Positions 32,253 through 47,200 of a stretch of DNA of 64,000 bases are shown here, piece after piece. The notes below the pieces were generated by a model, which saw only the letters and a list, made by a program, of their open reading frames with translations, was not told the origin of the DNA and did not search any database. The position numbers were made by a program, and so were the translations under genes. Position 1 is the first letter of the stretch. Each line of letters starts with the position of its first letter. Source of the DNA: Watersipora subatra (Eukaryota; Bryozoa; Gymnolaemata; Cheilostomatida; Watersiporidae); contig NC_088711.1 in the NCBI RefSeq assembly GCF_963576615.1, positions 2,666,001-2,730,000 on the forward strand, read 5' to 3'.

Positions 32253-34920
32253 GTATTAAGCCACTTTCAACAAGGCTTCAAGCCATTCCAACTTGTCAGC
32301 TGAGGCTACAAAATAAGATAAAGGACTTGCGCAAGAAAGTTAGTAGGCTCAGTGAGAAATCTAACCACAGTTTGGAGTGTTCAATAAGGGAAGCCACAAT
32401 AGAAGCTCTAGAATCTGCCAAACAGCAGCTAGTAGCGCTCTCGGCACGACTGAAGCGGTACACTAAAGAGCGGGATAACAAGATAATGAACAAACAGTTC
32501 ATCAATAATCCATATAAAGTGTATTTCCAGTTCAAAGGTGAACTGCGAAGGCCAATGTCAGATCCTCTCCAATCCAGCACCTCAAAGTTCTGGAAGAAAG
32601 AGACTATTCATAACACCACTGCAAATTGGGTAAAGAGGCTTAAAGAGAGCCACCAACACACTGTGGCTCAGCAAGGACTCACCATCAGCAAAGTGGACAT
32701 CAAGTGCAGAGTGCAGCGTATGAAGAACTGGGCAGCACTTGGCCATGACATGATTCAAGCTTTCTGGTTGAAAAAATTGACATCGCTTTACACTAGATTG
32801 GCTAAGCAGATGGGATGCCTAATAGAAGAAGGCGACCATCCGGAATGGCTGGCCAAAGGACGAACTGTACTTCTGATGAAAGACCCAATGCAGTGGCCGA
32901 TTCCCAAGAACTATCGACCAATAATGTGCTTGCCCACCACCTGGAAACTGCTCTCAGGAATAGTTGCAGACAAACTGGAAGAGCATATAAGTCACTATAT
33001 GACCAGTGCTCGAAAAGGAATTGGGCGCAACACCCGAGGAGCCAAACATCAGTTACTGGCGGATCGGACGGTCTGTCAAGACAGCAGGAGAAGGCATACT
33101 AATCTTGCCATGGCTTGGATTGACTATAAAAAAGCCTATGACTCAATTTCCCATAGTTAGATACTTGAGTGCCTCAGTATGTACAATTTTCACCCTGTTC
33201 TTGTGGCATTCATCAAGATGTCAATGACGAAATGGAAGACGGAACTGGAGGCTAATGGCAAAAAGCTGGTGGGTGTAAAATTTAAAGGAGGCATCTATCA
33301 AGGTGACTCCTTATCACCGCTGCTCTTCTGCATATGCCTAAACCCTCTAAGCAGTATGCTGGAGAAGACTCAATATGGGTACCAGTTTAAGAGTGGCACC
33401 AAGATAAACCAGCTTTTCTACATGGATAACATCAAGCTGTACGCTAACAAAGAAAGGGACATTGATTCGCTAATACACCTTACTCAGGTATACAGCAAGG
33501 ACATCGGAATGACCTTCGGTATTTAGAAATGTGGAAGGCTAATTCTTAAGAAAGACCATTCTCTGCTCACAGATGGCCGAAGAATGCCAAATGGTTTCAT
33601 CAAAGATATAGAAGGAGGGTACAAGTACTTGGAGATTATGCAAAGCAACATCAACCGCAAAGCCGAGGTACGTCACAAAGCCATTACCGAATACAAGAAA
33701 CGCCTTCGGCAGGTCCTACGGAGCCAGCTCAATGCCAGGAATCAAGTCATGACAATAAATACTTACGCACTGCCAGTAATAAGATATCCAGCAGGCGTAA
33801 TAAAGTGGACTGAGAAAGCCATCAAGGAAACAGATATAGCAACTTGTAAACTGCTGACCATGCATGGAGCACTCCACCCAAAATCTGATATTACTAGATT
33901 GTATCTCGATAGGAAAGATGGCGGGAGGGGACTCAAAAGTGTACAGCAGACAGTGAAAGAGGAAGAACAAAGCATCAAAGCCTATGCAGCCTCCATGGCC
34001 ACTTTAGATAACTTGCTAGCTGAATTTCAATCGGCTGCTCTGACAATGGAGCTTCGCCCTGATGATGAGGAAATTGACTGGCACATGAAACCTCTTCATG
34101 GTGCTTACCACCAACAAATATCTAAGGTTGGCGATCTTCATCAGACATATATGTGGCTGAACAAAGGAAACTTAATGGCCAATACAGAGTCGCTACTCAT
34201 GGCAGCCCAAGAGCAAGTGCTCCCAACAAGGCAACTCCAAACAAAAATCTATCACACTAGAGACGATCCTAGATGCAGACTGCAAAGATGCGCCTGAGAC
34301 CATCCAACACATCATCAGTGGCTGCAAGTAGCTAGCAGAAAACGCCTACACTGAGCGGCATAATCGTGTTGCAGGTGTTGTGTATAGAAGTCTATGTGAT
34401 GAGTATGGCCTTAATAAACCACAACAGTGGTGGGAAACTCCTGGTAAGGTTACTGAAAATGACTGCGCTAAGATCCTCTGGGACTTCTACATCCAGACTG
34501 ACAAGCATGTCCTAGCAAACCAACCAGATATAGTGGTGGTAGACAAGGAGAACAAGAGGGCTACTATAATAGATATAGCAGTACCCAATGACTACAATAT
34601 AGCCAGCAGAGAATAAGCAAAGGAAGCGAAATATCTCCCTCTTGGAGAAGAGATTGAAAAATGCTGGAATGTAAGAACAACTGTAATTCCAGTAGTCATT
34701 GGGGCACTGGGCGCAATAACGCCGGCGCATAAAATGTGGCTTGCCCAGATACCGACAGCAATCAACTCAAATAAGTTGCAGAAAAGTGCGCTATTGGGAA
34801 CAGCTAAGATCTTGAGGCGAGTGCTCAAACTCCCAGGTCTCTGGTAGGAGACCCGAGTTAGAGAAGAAGTTACCATCCATATGGATTAACCAGGGTGAAG
34901 AAACAATTTTTTTATATATA
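32253..34920 (+). mobile_element. LINE 3' body, unit 2
   Basis: Same element as 10,496-13,160, in the same position relative to the hAT and foldback element, so it was copied with the unit rather than inserted anew. The 3' tail ends near 34,920. Confidence 0.9.
32261..34847 (+). pseudogene. LINE RT/REL-endonuclease ORF, broken, unit 2
   Basis: Domain content is as in unit 1, with YMDN at 33,419-33,430. It shares the TAG after MTFGI (33,524), the 2-base loss in the zinc knuckle and the stop after the endonuclease motif (34,614). An extra TAG at 33,158 (Trp in unit 1) is shared with unit 3. Unlike unit 1 it keeps Trp at the IIKW-equivalent position and has no frameshift near 33,880, so 33,584-34,297 stays open. 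Confidence 0.9.
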
Positions 34921-34999
34921 TTTATATAAATTAGATAAGTAGTCAAAACTATTGCTAATAGCACTCTACGCTCGGAAAAGTGCGAAGTGTTATAAATAA

Positions 35000-35277
35000 C
35001 TAGAGTGCTGTATTAGGTTAAGGTTACTTATTTTAAAATTCAGGTTGTTGTTTCTCTGGGGTCACAGCAGGTCTGTTTTGTACTGGTGCACTCTTCAGGT
35101 GACTTGCGTTAAATCTCATCATTTAAATCTCTTCATGTTAAATCTCATCATCAATCTCATCATTTAACGCAAGTCACCTGAAGAGTGCACCAGCACGAAA
35201 CAGACCTGTCGTGACCCCATAGTAAAACATCAATCTGAAAAAAAGATAAGTAACATTAACTTATTCCAACACTCTAG
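35000..35277. mobile_element. Foldback element, unit 2
   Basis: Equivalent of 13,242-13,519 with the same long inverted arms and CTCATCAT centre. Confidence 0.85.
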
Positions 35278-35320
<43 letters not shown>

Positions 35321-35323
<3 letters not shown>

Positions 35324-36449
35324 TCAAACATGGATAACTCACCCACGGATAGCTCGAACACATGGTTAATTCGAACGGTTTCTTTGGTCCGTTCCCACGT
35401 AATGATAAATTGCTATATATAACTCGAACTCAACACTGTTAATTCGAACTGTTTTTTTGCCCAACGGCTACCGAAACGGTTGTTATCGCTTTAGAAAATC
35501 ACTTTATTCAAAGCCATAGAGCTAAACCTCATCTTTTCGTAATTCATAATCGTCGTTATTACCACCATCGGCAAAATATTTTTGTCAACGACTTTTCTAA
35601 AGGTTTGGTAAAATTTGATTTATACTGCTATACGGAATAGCACGGGCTAGCCAGGTCACGCGTGCAAGGATTTTCGCCACGCGCATACAAAACAAAAATC
35701 GCATGTTGTTTTTGTTTTGTATGTGCGTGGCGAAAATCCTTGAGTGCGTGGCGTAACCCAGCTAGCCCGTGATGAATAGTTTTCCGACGTTGATTCCATG
35801 TTGAATCAACGTTGGAATATTGAATGTTTAAAACGTCTTAAAAATTGTTGTAATTAAACGTATACGTTGTCTTAGCTACAAAACACTATTCATCGTTTGA
35901 CCTAAACACAGAATACGTGTGTACATTCAATAAGTATCTTTTAAAAAAGCGTGAGTGATATAGAATGTACGTAAAACCTCGTAAAACTTCTAATTGAAAT
36001 GTCTCGGAGTGTTGCTCTTAACGAATCCCAGGTAAAGTAAGGTAATCTTTGCATAAACTTCAAGAAAAAACGGCAAAATTGATCGTGGGTAAACCCCCAA
36101 AAAAAAAAAGTCTTTTCTTTTGAGCATTTCAACAACGATCAAGTTTTGCCAATGTCAATCTAAAAAGCGTCCTGGCAATAACATCACCTCAAACAATGAA
36201 CCAATCTCAAGTGATAGAAAAACCTCTATACTTTTTGATAAAAACGTTTTAAACTTTACATTAGAAGCATTTAATTCAAAACAAGCCATTTGTGCTTTTG
36301 ATTTATATTATAGTTTGTATATGTTCATGTATCTACTAATAAATAAGTAAATACATGGACTTGTGACAGTGCTCTGATAACTTGAACGCTCTGATAATTC
36401 GAACACTTTTGCTCGGTCCCGTGAAGTTCGAGTTATCCATGTTTGACTG
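35321..36449. mobile_element. pogo/Tigger-like non-autonomous transposon, unit 2
   Basis: Termini CAGTCAAACATGGATAACTC as in unit 1. It is preceded by a longer (TA)n tract (35,281-35,320) and contains the nested foldback at 35,641-35,771. Confidence 0.8.
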
Positions 36450-36860
36450 TATATATATGTATATATATATATATATACTTTTATATTATTATTAGAGCAG
36501 AAATTATCACCCATATGGATTAATCGGGGTGAGGGCACAATTTTTTATATATATATAAATATATATAGATATATAAATATATAATATATATTGCAATATA
36601 TATACTGACTCACATACCAGGGTTTGTGATAAACATTATGTACATTAAAGTTGACTAAACAATATAGACAAAGGACTTGATAGACCAAGTGTTTCCTGGT
36701 AGCTTCAATGTTTGCATTTTCCATTCACCATAACAACTCTAATGCCCACCTTAAACTTTGTCTGGAAAATTCTATAATTATAGTGACTCTGCACCGCGCT
36801 CTGCTTACTGCTAAAAGATGCTATAGCCTTTCCAGTAAAAAGAAATTTTCAGTTGCTCAG

Positions 36861-38251
36861 CATAAATTTGGCTGCTGGAACTAATTACTTCAATTTACAG
36901 TACTCGAGTACTACAGCACCTCAGCAATACAATATTTAAGTCGTACAGCACCTCAGCAATACAGCACCTCGGTCGGTCGTACAGAGCCTGAAAGCCGCTA
37001 GGTATAGACATTTTACCTCAAGTAGCCTGTGCACCAAGCACATTAGTAAGGGTCATACGAAGAATACACGAATATCCAAGATGCGCCAATTTAGCAAATC
37101 GATAACAATGTAATAAGGCATCTCATTCATGTGATGTGTGTTGTTTCCAATCCCGCATACCGTGTTGCCACCAGATGACAAAAGTTAAGATTTTTATGTC
37201 CATTCCCATAACGAATGCTGACAATCATTCTTCGGGTGGAGCTGCTAGCAGCGGCTCTTGTCTAGCGTTATTCTCTGGTCAGTTTACTAACGGTTATGGT
37301 GCTCAAAGTTGGCAGTCAGTAAAGTGGATCAAAAAGATCACTTTGTCATAGTATGCTCTGGTGTCAGTTAGTCCATGTAAACAATATCATTTCTACGTGT
37401 TTAGCTGATTTCATCCAAACTTTACACGAATAGGCTCCGTACCTTCCATCATAGCTCTAAAAATATTTGGTCTCAAATTCTATCTGGTTTCTGATAACCA
37501 GCTCCTTAAACATCCACTTGCTGGCTATTTGACTGAAAATGTAAGAAATAAGCTCGTTGCAATCATCCAGGGATATGCCAGGCTTATTGCTAGCAGATTC
37601 ATACTAGTAGAGGAAGGTCGCTGATCTTCTCACTCGTTTTTAACAGACAGTTATCAAACAGCACACTGTTTGCTTTCAGTTACTGTAGGACGAAGGTTGT
37701 AATTGCAGCTAATGCTTGTAGAACGCTGATTGGTTATCAGATTTTTCTTTATTAGTAAAAGCGCTGGCAGACTTAAAGCAAGTGTTGCTTTAAGTCTGTC
37801 AAATTGTTTCATTGTGATAATCTCAGGCAACTCCACGCTCATTGTAAGTAGATAATAGGAAACTATTGATCCAAATTAATAATGAATTTAATTGTTGGTT
37901 TCAATGTAATAATGCATGGCTGTAATTGGGGCTAATGTTTGTAAAGTGCTGACCGGTTATCGGATTGTCCTTTGTTAGTAAAAGTGCTGGCGACAAGCAA
38001 GTGTCGCTTCAAGTCTGTCAAGCTTTTTGATTGTGATAATCCGAGGCAACTTCACGCTTACTGTAAGTAGATAATAGAAATTTAACCATCCAAACTATAA
38101 TAAAATGTAATTGTTGGTTTCAATGTAATAATGCATGGCTGTAATTGGGGCTAATGTCTGTACAAGTACTGATCGGTTACTGGATTTTCCTTTAGCAGTA
38201 AAATGCTGACGATGATCAAGTCTATGAAGCCGGTTTGTTTGATCGGGGCTG
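36861..38251 (+). repeat. Block A, unit 2
   Basis: Equivalent of 15,090-16,480. Three 220-bp modules start at 37,699, 37,922 and 38,141, as in unit 1. Within this block the diagnostic variants switch from unit-3-like to mainly unit-1-like. Confidence 0.85.
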
Positions 38252-41200
38252 TTACAGTAGTGATCACTTTCGTTCTGTTTGCTTCATTCACCTTTAGAAC
38301 TGAGACAGATATTCACAATAAAGGTAAGAACATATGACATAAAGTGGTACTAGGCGTAGTAAATACCCTAGCTAAAAATATAATCATAAATTTGTTATAA
38401 ATAGAGGCTAACTAAAAAGCAAAGTTACAGGTATAGGTAAGGCTGTTAGGAACATAGATGATGTCATCAAGTCTACTGACTCTCATTACATCACCGTGAC
38501 AGCAACTAACAAACTGCTAACGTGATATATTAAAAGCTTGTATTCGTACCCTTAAGAACTGTGCTCTATCTTTAGAGTCATGTGATCCTTTTAGTATAAC
38601 TCTCCGCAAGATAGCAAACCCAACCATAAAATTATGTGTGTTCAAAGGCCTACTTAATGTTATAAAGTATATTGCAGTCACAAAGTAACTAGGGTATATA
38701 TGGTATTCAGGATATATTTTCATTGTTGGAATCTAAACATACAGTACATAAAACTTTGTTTAACTACGAAACAATATGCAATTATATTTTATTCATAGTA
38801 CGTTTCTGCTTTGGATTAAAATACAAATACAATAAAGCTTTACTGTATGACTTGCATTTATTTACTTTTCTACATTGCGGATTCATCATATTCACGCTGT
38901 ATACTTCTGTAAAACTTTGAAACACTTGGTGTCAATTTTAACTATAGTGAACTACATTGTTAAAATTGTTGTGCCAGTACATGTAAATAGGCCAAGGTCA
39001 GAGTGAAGGTTGAGCTTGTTTCTGTGAATATAATAAAAACAAATGCTAGCTACCAATAATAAAAAGGTTTACAATAAATTATTAAGTTATACGGATTAGA
39101 ATAGACAAAAACCTATATTTCCAATGGTTTTAGGCAATCCCTGGCAGGTCGTCACTTGACCCCGAATGAAGTCGCTGCTCACAAATTAAGAACCCTGCTT
39201 TAGATGAAGAAATCATTTTTGTAATCGGTTGTACTGCATCTAGAATAGTGTTTACTGTTTGCTAGGCAATCACTATTGCTTTATCATTTTGAAGTTATTG
39301 ACAGGACTTGAAAGTTCGGTTCCTTTTTTCACTTCAATGATAGGTTTGAAATTGCTTTTGTAGGCTGCCCTGTTGTTAGGGAAATGATATATTATTCGCT
39401 ACCTGATCAGCTCATAAAATTCTATATAACGTAAGGTGTCAAGTCAGTGCAGGTTCCTAAACTCATTTTGAAGGCTAACTCAAGTTAGCCTTCAAAATAT
39501 TGTTTTCTCTTTTTTTGAACTTAGAAGATAAAACCTCAAATAGAGGCATCTCTATTATATATCCTAGCATACCTGTAGTCTAGTACGCTATGAGAGATCG
39601 TCAGGTACGCTGATAATACAATATAATCGCTAATATCAAGTAGCTAAAGATAACAAACTCAAAACTGCGATTTCACACAATAAGGACAATTGTCCTCAAT
39701 GAACACATTCAGGGATTATTGTTATGAAATCAGTGTAGTAATTTGTGTTAGAAAGTCTAAAGAATACTGTGGGCTATCTGTTTGAAAATAAAAATACCGG
39801 CCTTACTGTTAGAATTTAATCTATACATATATGTATACATGCTTATAGATAATTTTAAGATAGCATTTTGCAGATATCTGCATGTAATGAAGATTAATGA
39901 ATAATCTTTAAAAAACTTACACCGAAAATTACCGTAATACGATTTCTTATGGCACTTACATGACATGCATGGTGATTACTATGTGTAACTTTATCAAAAT
40001 TTGTAAGACAGAATCTTTGGTAAAATAGCGTATATTGAAACACTGAAAGCATTAAAAAGGCTCTGGAACCTATGACCATTATTTAGCAAGGAGAGAGTGC
40101 ATCACCATCCATATCATTTGACCAACTGAGATCCCGAGGCAACGAAAAAAGACATGTATTATTTTTCACCTGTGAGAGTAAGACTTAGGAAGGCTTATTG
40201 TGTTCAGCATTTGCAGGCTTTACTCTATCATGAGCGTTAGCTGGTTAGCAGTCTATAAAACGAACAAATATGGTAGTGTGTTTTGGTATTAATAAGGACT
40301 TCTATGGTTAGAGTCTTACTAGCTAGTTAGCTAACATACACGCTCTGTTAACAGCAGTCTTGTGTGCTTTTTTGCATTTCTTTGTATCTTTACAATTCTT
40401 TAGCTAAAGAAAACAAGCTTAAGACTGCGTTCATACATCAAGACAATTATAGACCTCAATGAGCGTATTCATAGATTGTTGTCATGAAAGCAGTTTATCA
40501 ATTTGTGTTGACAATCTACTGGCGTGCTGCTGGCTATCTGAGTGAAAGTGTAAGAAACCATGGGCAACTGCAGGCCTAATGCTAATTTACTTTAAATAGT
40601 AAATCTGTTTTTCTTTAGTTTGAGTTAAATGTTGTAAGATATGAAGCTGTCTGCAACCATTACATAATTCAGGTTTTTCTGACCGCTTCCTAGTATTTTG
40701 GCATCAATCCTTCGCCAGGTTTAGTTTATACAACCCTTAACGAATTCACCAGAGACACCCAAGCAGTTGAGGTTCATGTTGTTCATCTGTCAGCTAGTGT
40801 ACCTATAAAGGAGTCTTCTGCACTTGTCAGATGTACTTACATGTAGGTAACTACTAGCTCGAAGAGAAAAAACTTAATCAATTAATAAACTATGAGGGTG
40901 AAAAATTACTGCTAAAGGTTTCACGGTAGAAAAAAACTCCCTTGTGACACCCTGCTACAGGTCACTAAATACAATGATTATAACATCTGTATTAACTGAT
41001 AACATAGTGTAATAAGGCTGGCCAGTGACATGGCATTACATAGCTGACTCACAGCATGCTATCAATGAAGAAATCATAAATCCAAATTAAGCTAATTTAG
41101 GCTATTACATACATTATAAAAGATATTTTTTGCTTAGATATTTTATATAAAAAGAGTACGGCTAAAATAGAGATTGTAATACTGGGGTAAAATATTATAA

Positions 41201-44200
41201 AATAAAATATTAAATAAAATATCTCATAAATATGAAGATTCAATATCTTATAAAATAAGATATTGAAACTTGAGCAGTGTTGTACAGGTATGAGAGACTT
41301 TGCATTCTAGGTTTGTCATATTATAACAATAATAGTAGAAAGTCTTGAAGCGTGGTACCATCACGATGAAAACTTTATTCAAAATACTACATTAGTATAA
41401 CCTAAAAATAGTGATAAACAGTCAGAGATAATCAGTTGTGCCGATAAAGTGTGGAGAATATGCAGCTGCATAATTATTCAGAAATACCTGAAAGCAATCG
41501 ATCAGGAGAGGCAGGTGTTAGAGTGTCGGTCTAATGAGTTGGAGTCTCGCTGGAAACAATTTTTTATCTCAACCTCTAGCCCTAGTTTTGGACGAACAGG
41601 GGGACAGACAGACACTACTCTTACCATAGTAAAGATACATTTTGTTTTACTTCTATTTTGTTTTACTACATTTTATTTTAGACATACACAATTGTTTTTT
41701 GCAGCTTAGATTTTAAAAAATTATTAAAAATTGATTTAAATTGACATTGAATGCGTGTGCTCCCGTAATCCCGCTTACCATAATCATGAACCCAAAACCA
41801 AGTGAAAGTGAAAAGAAAAAAAAACAAAAGTTGTTAATACAAACTAACAATAGCACAGCTACTGTACGTACAGTCATTAAATTAGAAAGTTATGCAACGC
41901 CTCTCCTATAGTTGTAATACACCGCAGTGAAGGTTCTAATCGATGTAAAGATGTTAAAGTGAATTACGGTAATTTTATTTATTGGCTGATAGTTTATGCC
42001 ATAGTAAACCTTGTGTTAACTACACCATGAAACTACAAAACCCAAAAAAGGCATAAGTATATAGTAATGCAAAATCAGGAACTATATTGATTAACAAATT
42101 AATACAATGTTTCGTAGTAACAAAATGGTAACAACTTTAGTTTATAACAAACATTAACAAAACAAATTATATTAACCATTTTCTAAAACACATCTTTGTC
42201 AACTCTCCAGGAGAGTGTTAATAATAATGTTTTTATCTATGTTAGACAGAGTAAAATGCTACAGATGTAAAGAGTAAGACCAGCAGCTTGAAAAGTGTAA
42301 CCTCCCTGCGAGAGGACTTAAATGTAAATTATACTGAACCATTGTCTAGCTTTCTAAATGGTTTGATCACTAAGTAGTGATCCAACCAAAACCAGGGTCA
42401 TCTAAGTGTGCGTAGGCATCAAGCTGCAACAGTGCTGACACACAGAAATAATTTGATGATTATCGATAGACGTAGCTACGAGATAAGTTTAATCATTTTT
42501 CTTTGTGAAGGACCAAAACGGTGTGCTTGAGAAAATCTTGGAATGAATTAGGCAACTCTGATGTATTTACTGTTTGTATAACACAAAATCCGTATAACAT
42601 CAACGTTCTATGAACAGTTTATGTTATGAAAGCGTCGTTGTATATATGTTTGTATATGTTATGTTTGTATATGCTGTTTGTATATGTATATGTTGTATAT
42701 AAGTCATCAGTCCAGAAAGACAGTTACAGTCCAGAAAGACTGTAACAGCTGGTTATGGCTCCACTCTGCAGAAGGAGCAGATGTACGATGAACCGAGCAC
42801 ACAGTATGCACACCTTTATTCACATTCTAGCTGTCAACAGTTCCATCTCATGACAATGTATTTCAACAGTGAGTCTTGTACCTTCTATGATCTCTTCATA
42901 TCCACAGATGATTTCTACGCTAACAAGATATGTATATTACCATAGATTGGCTCTTGTAGTTGAGGTGTTTGTGGTTTTATTGATAGTGAGGAGGCAGAAG
43001 CAATACATAAAGTTTTCAGAAAAACAACTTGAAGAGCGAAACCGAGAGCTCTTGGAGGTGTTGCAGTCCAACCTAAACCATCCCTGCGTGAGGAAGGTTC
43101 ATTTATTTTATATCAACAAGGAAGATTTACAGGTACCCTTGCTAGCTAATTCTAACTATTGGTACTACGTTGGCCTTTTTCCATTAATATTTACATTGAG
43201 CAGTGTTCAACCTAATCAATAATATATTTTGTTGTTTCTATGAACTTCTATAGAAGAAAAGGAGTTACTACTTTTATCAGATATGCTTATAGTCATGCCT
43301 TAATCTATTTCTCAAAAATATTGTCAAGTATTTGCGCAAACTCAAATTACAGCATTTTAAGGTCAACATTTTCTATACACATAAATTTCACTTACATTAC
43401 TATTCAGTATTGGCAACAAGCAGAGTACTTTGAAAAGTTTCGAATAATCTCTGCTTGGCAATCTAATGGAAATTTTGTTTTTTGTATTAAAATTTATGAA
43501 CTCAAAGATTGGAGTTACAAATAAGTCTTCAAACGATTATCATATATGCGCAAAACTTTGGAACAAAAGTTACTACAAAGAATAAATGGTGAAATTGTGA
43601 TCCAATGCCGCTACATTAGCTGAAGAATATGCATGTAACTCCAAGATGTACGACTTTTCAAAACTGTATAGGAAGTGCTACTAGTGTGAGAAATCCTATA
43701 GAGGGTGACCTTGACATTGGCTGCCTCGGCTAACAAGTCGGTGTAAAGGGCACACTGAAGAATTAATAGATTAGTTAAACATGTTAAAAAGGGAATAAAT
43801 TATTCTGCTTCTTTGCAAAGACCTGCTGAAGTTGTTTGATTGTGACAAGCTTATGTGGAGTTGTCGGTTTCTAGAGCTTTTGTTTCTTTAGACTGTGATG
43901 ACAGCAAACCTGACAAACAGCGAGAAACTTCATCCAGTACAACAAGAGAGTCTGATAAGGATGGCAGATTACTTAATCTATGCGTCCAAAACTTTGATAA
44001 ACAAACCCGCAATTGCCTTAAACGGAGATATAGGTACTTCATAGGGCACGTTAACTACTATGTTGGCTTGGCAAATACAAAGAGAATTTGGAGGTTATTT
44101 TGGGTTAAACTATTTTCTTGCTACTTAGTTATATCTAGCTTAAATGAGGATAGCCTAAGATAGAAGCAGTTAGCCTAAAGCAAGTGATGTTGTGAGTATA

Positions 44201-47200
44201 GATAACTTTCTTGTTGGGTTCACATGAACAAAACTAAGGCTAGCCAAGGTTTATCCCACACAATCACACTCTTACAGGTGAACTAGCTGGATGCTCGGCG
44301 TTGCTCGGATAATGAAAAAGTCTGCACGAAAAGTTTATTTTTATTTAACATAATATGTTAAGTTATATATAACAACCGTTACCATTCTACCTTTCAAACT
44401 TCATACCATGAGAAAAGTGTTTTGTGTAGCTCAAATAAATTAAGGAAAAAATAAAACAACCGTAAAGGTTTTTAAACTTTTTCAAACAACTATAACTTGT
44501 AAATTTCATATAGAGAAAAAAGTGTTTCGTTGAAATATATTAAAAGAAAAAATAAAACAGCTCTGAAGGTTTTTAAAGGCAGCTGTGAAACAATTAGCGA
44601 GTAATGGCTAAATAAAGACAGTTTTGCTACTGCTACAATGAAAAATTATTTGGTATGAAATTGCATGCTTTTTATTCGTTTCAGTCTTGTAGCAAAAATA
44701 TTGTATAGAGTAGTATAGAAACCCATAGTAATTATCTAATGCAAACACTCTTGGTAAAAATCATAAAATATTTATACACAGTACATACTGTACATATTAA
44801 AAATTAGTAACAGAACAATATGTTCTATTGCTAATTAGTAACTATAGTTACCTGCAGTAACTTTACTGCATTTAGTGGTTATGATCAGCAAGAAAATGTA
44901 ACATTACGGTGTACTACACGCAGTACATACCGTGGGAGTACTTACCTTCGAGACAGATGTATAGCATAAACATTAAGTTTAACTTAAATAGATTTAGCTT
45001 ACTAAACAGATACTTGAAGGTAAGTATTAGTATTTAGTTTTAGTGTAGCTAAAACTTAAAGGTGTTGTTTTAGTTTTTGTACGTATTTTAGGAAACTAAA
45101 CTTTAACTCAGTATTGCACGGATATTAAAAAACAGCTTATAAACAGTGGCAGGTAATGTAGTTGCCATTGGCTAATTTGAGTGAGCCAGGATCCGTTTTG
45201 CTAAATTTACTAACAAGAACCGTGAAAGCAAGCTTTAGTGACGTTGCGCGTAATGCGGAGTCAGTATGTGTATCTTAACCCTGATAATGACTCATATCAC
45301 CCAATAACTCCATTGCATGGTCCATTGCCATGTCATTGCCATGTCCATGGTTTATCGCCATAGCTGGACAAACACCGAACGACGACAGACGGCGACAAAG
45401 CATGAAGTTTATATACATAAACTACTCAAGCTAAAGCTTTTTCAGCCAATTTGCAAACGCTTGTACAGCGGTTCATCAATCAAACATTAGTAGAAACGGG
45501 TGAAAGAGGTCAAGAAAGTCCAAGCAATCACTAAACACTCTTGATTATCCGTTGCACAACAGAAACTATGACTGTAGTTTTAGGAGAAGGATTGGACCTT
45601 ATTGACACCAGGAAGATGTTAGAAGAGAAACTTGTTTATAGCCTGACTAGATATGAAGGAAACCTGAGCTGCTCGGTGAGACGACACATGTGCATCAATA
45701 ACTACCCTGGTAAGAGAGCGTGGTATTATAGTCAGTTACCTACTGGTGTTACTGCTACCTGGTCATATGAGCTAACGATGCTGGCCAACAAAAGCTAACA
45801 ATACTTTGGCTATCTACTCTCACTAGCTAACGGTGTCAGGATCACCTCCTCTTGTTAATTAACCGTGCCAGAATCGTCTCTTCTTGTTTGTCTAACAGTG
45901 CCAGAGTTACCTCACCTTGTTAACTAACAGTGCCAGAATTACCTCCTTTTATTAAGTAACAGTAATCAGATATTAAGTTTTATTTACATATGTAGCATGT
46001 TTGTTGATGATTTACCAAAACCTATACTGATGTTTAAAGGTTATTTGACGGCATTTCATAATTAAAATTAACTGAAATAATACATAGCACTCTTTCATTT
46101 TTGAGCAGTAAAATTGATATTAATAAAAGCACCAATTTTAAAAACATAAAAAACTTCTGAGAAAAACTCCAGCTCTGACGTAATGAAGACATTTTTAGTA
46201 CAACATAGACGAATGAGCTACAAAAACTCTCTAAGTCAATGTTGGCTAGCCAATGTACAGTTGTGAGACAATTAGCCTATGATGGCCGTTGTATTTAATG
46301 CTCTCTACATTCAGTGCTGCACTGGTTGTATGCTTTCACCACTTGACATTGCACAAAATCACAAACAATTTTTATAGAGACTTATCAAAGAAAGTCCCTA
46401 GTTTGGGTTTCTTATTTTCCAAAACTTGGCTTCTTAATTACAATCGTTCCGCATTTGTCTTAGAGCGATGGTTACAAAATTATAACAATTGGTTTAAACC
46501 TCTTATTATATGGAGTGCCATAATATAATTCACTATTTACACAAACTTAAAATCAAGAAAACTTGTAAAAATTGGCAATTGTCGAAAGTGATCTTTTAAA
46601 ACCTATCATATCTGCATGCTTTGATTGTAAAGTGAAGGCGTTTGATCAAGCAATCTTTAGATGCCTATTCTAGCTAATAATCCAAGTAATTTTGGCTTTT
46701 TCTATTTGATATTTCAAAAGAATGTTGAAGTTGAAACTGTCCAAAAGTGTAATTAAAACCTGAATTTTTCATGTCAGCTGCTATTAATAGTGACCTTATT
46801 CTCTCAGCTGGTCAGCTAGCATCAACTCTTTCAGGTTCCCACGATACTCACATATTTGTCCTCAAGGAGGCTCTCAACGAGTCTTTTATCAAGGAAAAGC
46901 TCAATTATCCAATCAACATGAACCAAGCAGAAAATGGTAAGGTTCTGCTCAGAGGCTCTCCTCACTTACCGGAGAAGTCACTAATCATGCATTGAATAGT
47001 TTACACAACTAGTTAAATTTCTAGCTGTTTGATTTGTCAGTCAACAATTGTTTTTAGTTAACAGAACACATATCTATCATTTACTAAAAGGTTCACTTTC
47101 ATGAGTAACATATGAAAATATCGCTAACATTATATAATTCTTTTTAAATATAAATAAGTAAAGTTGATCTCATCTGTCAGAACACAAGAATGAACACTGT

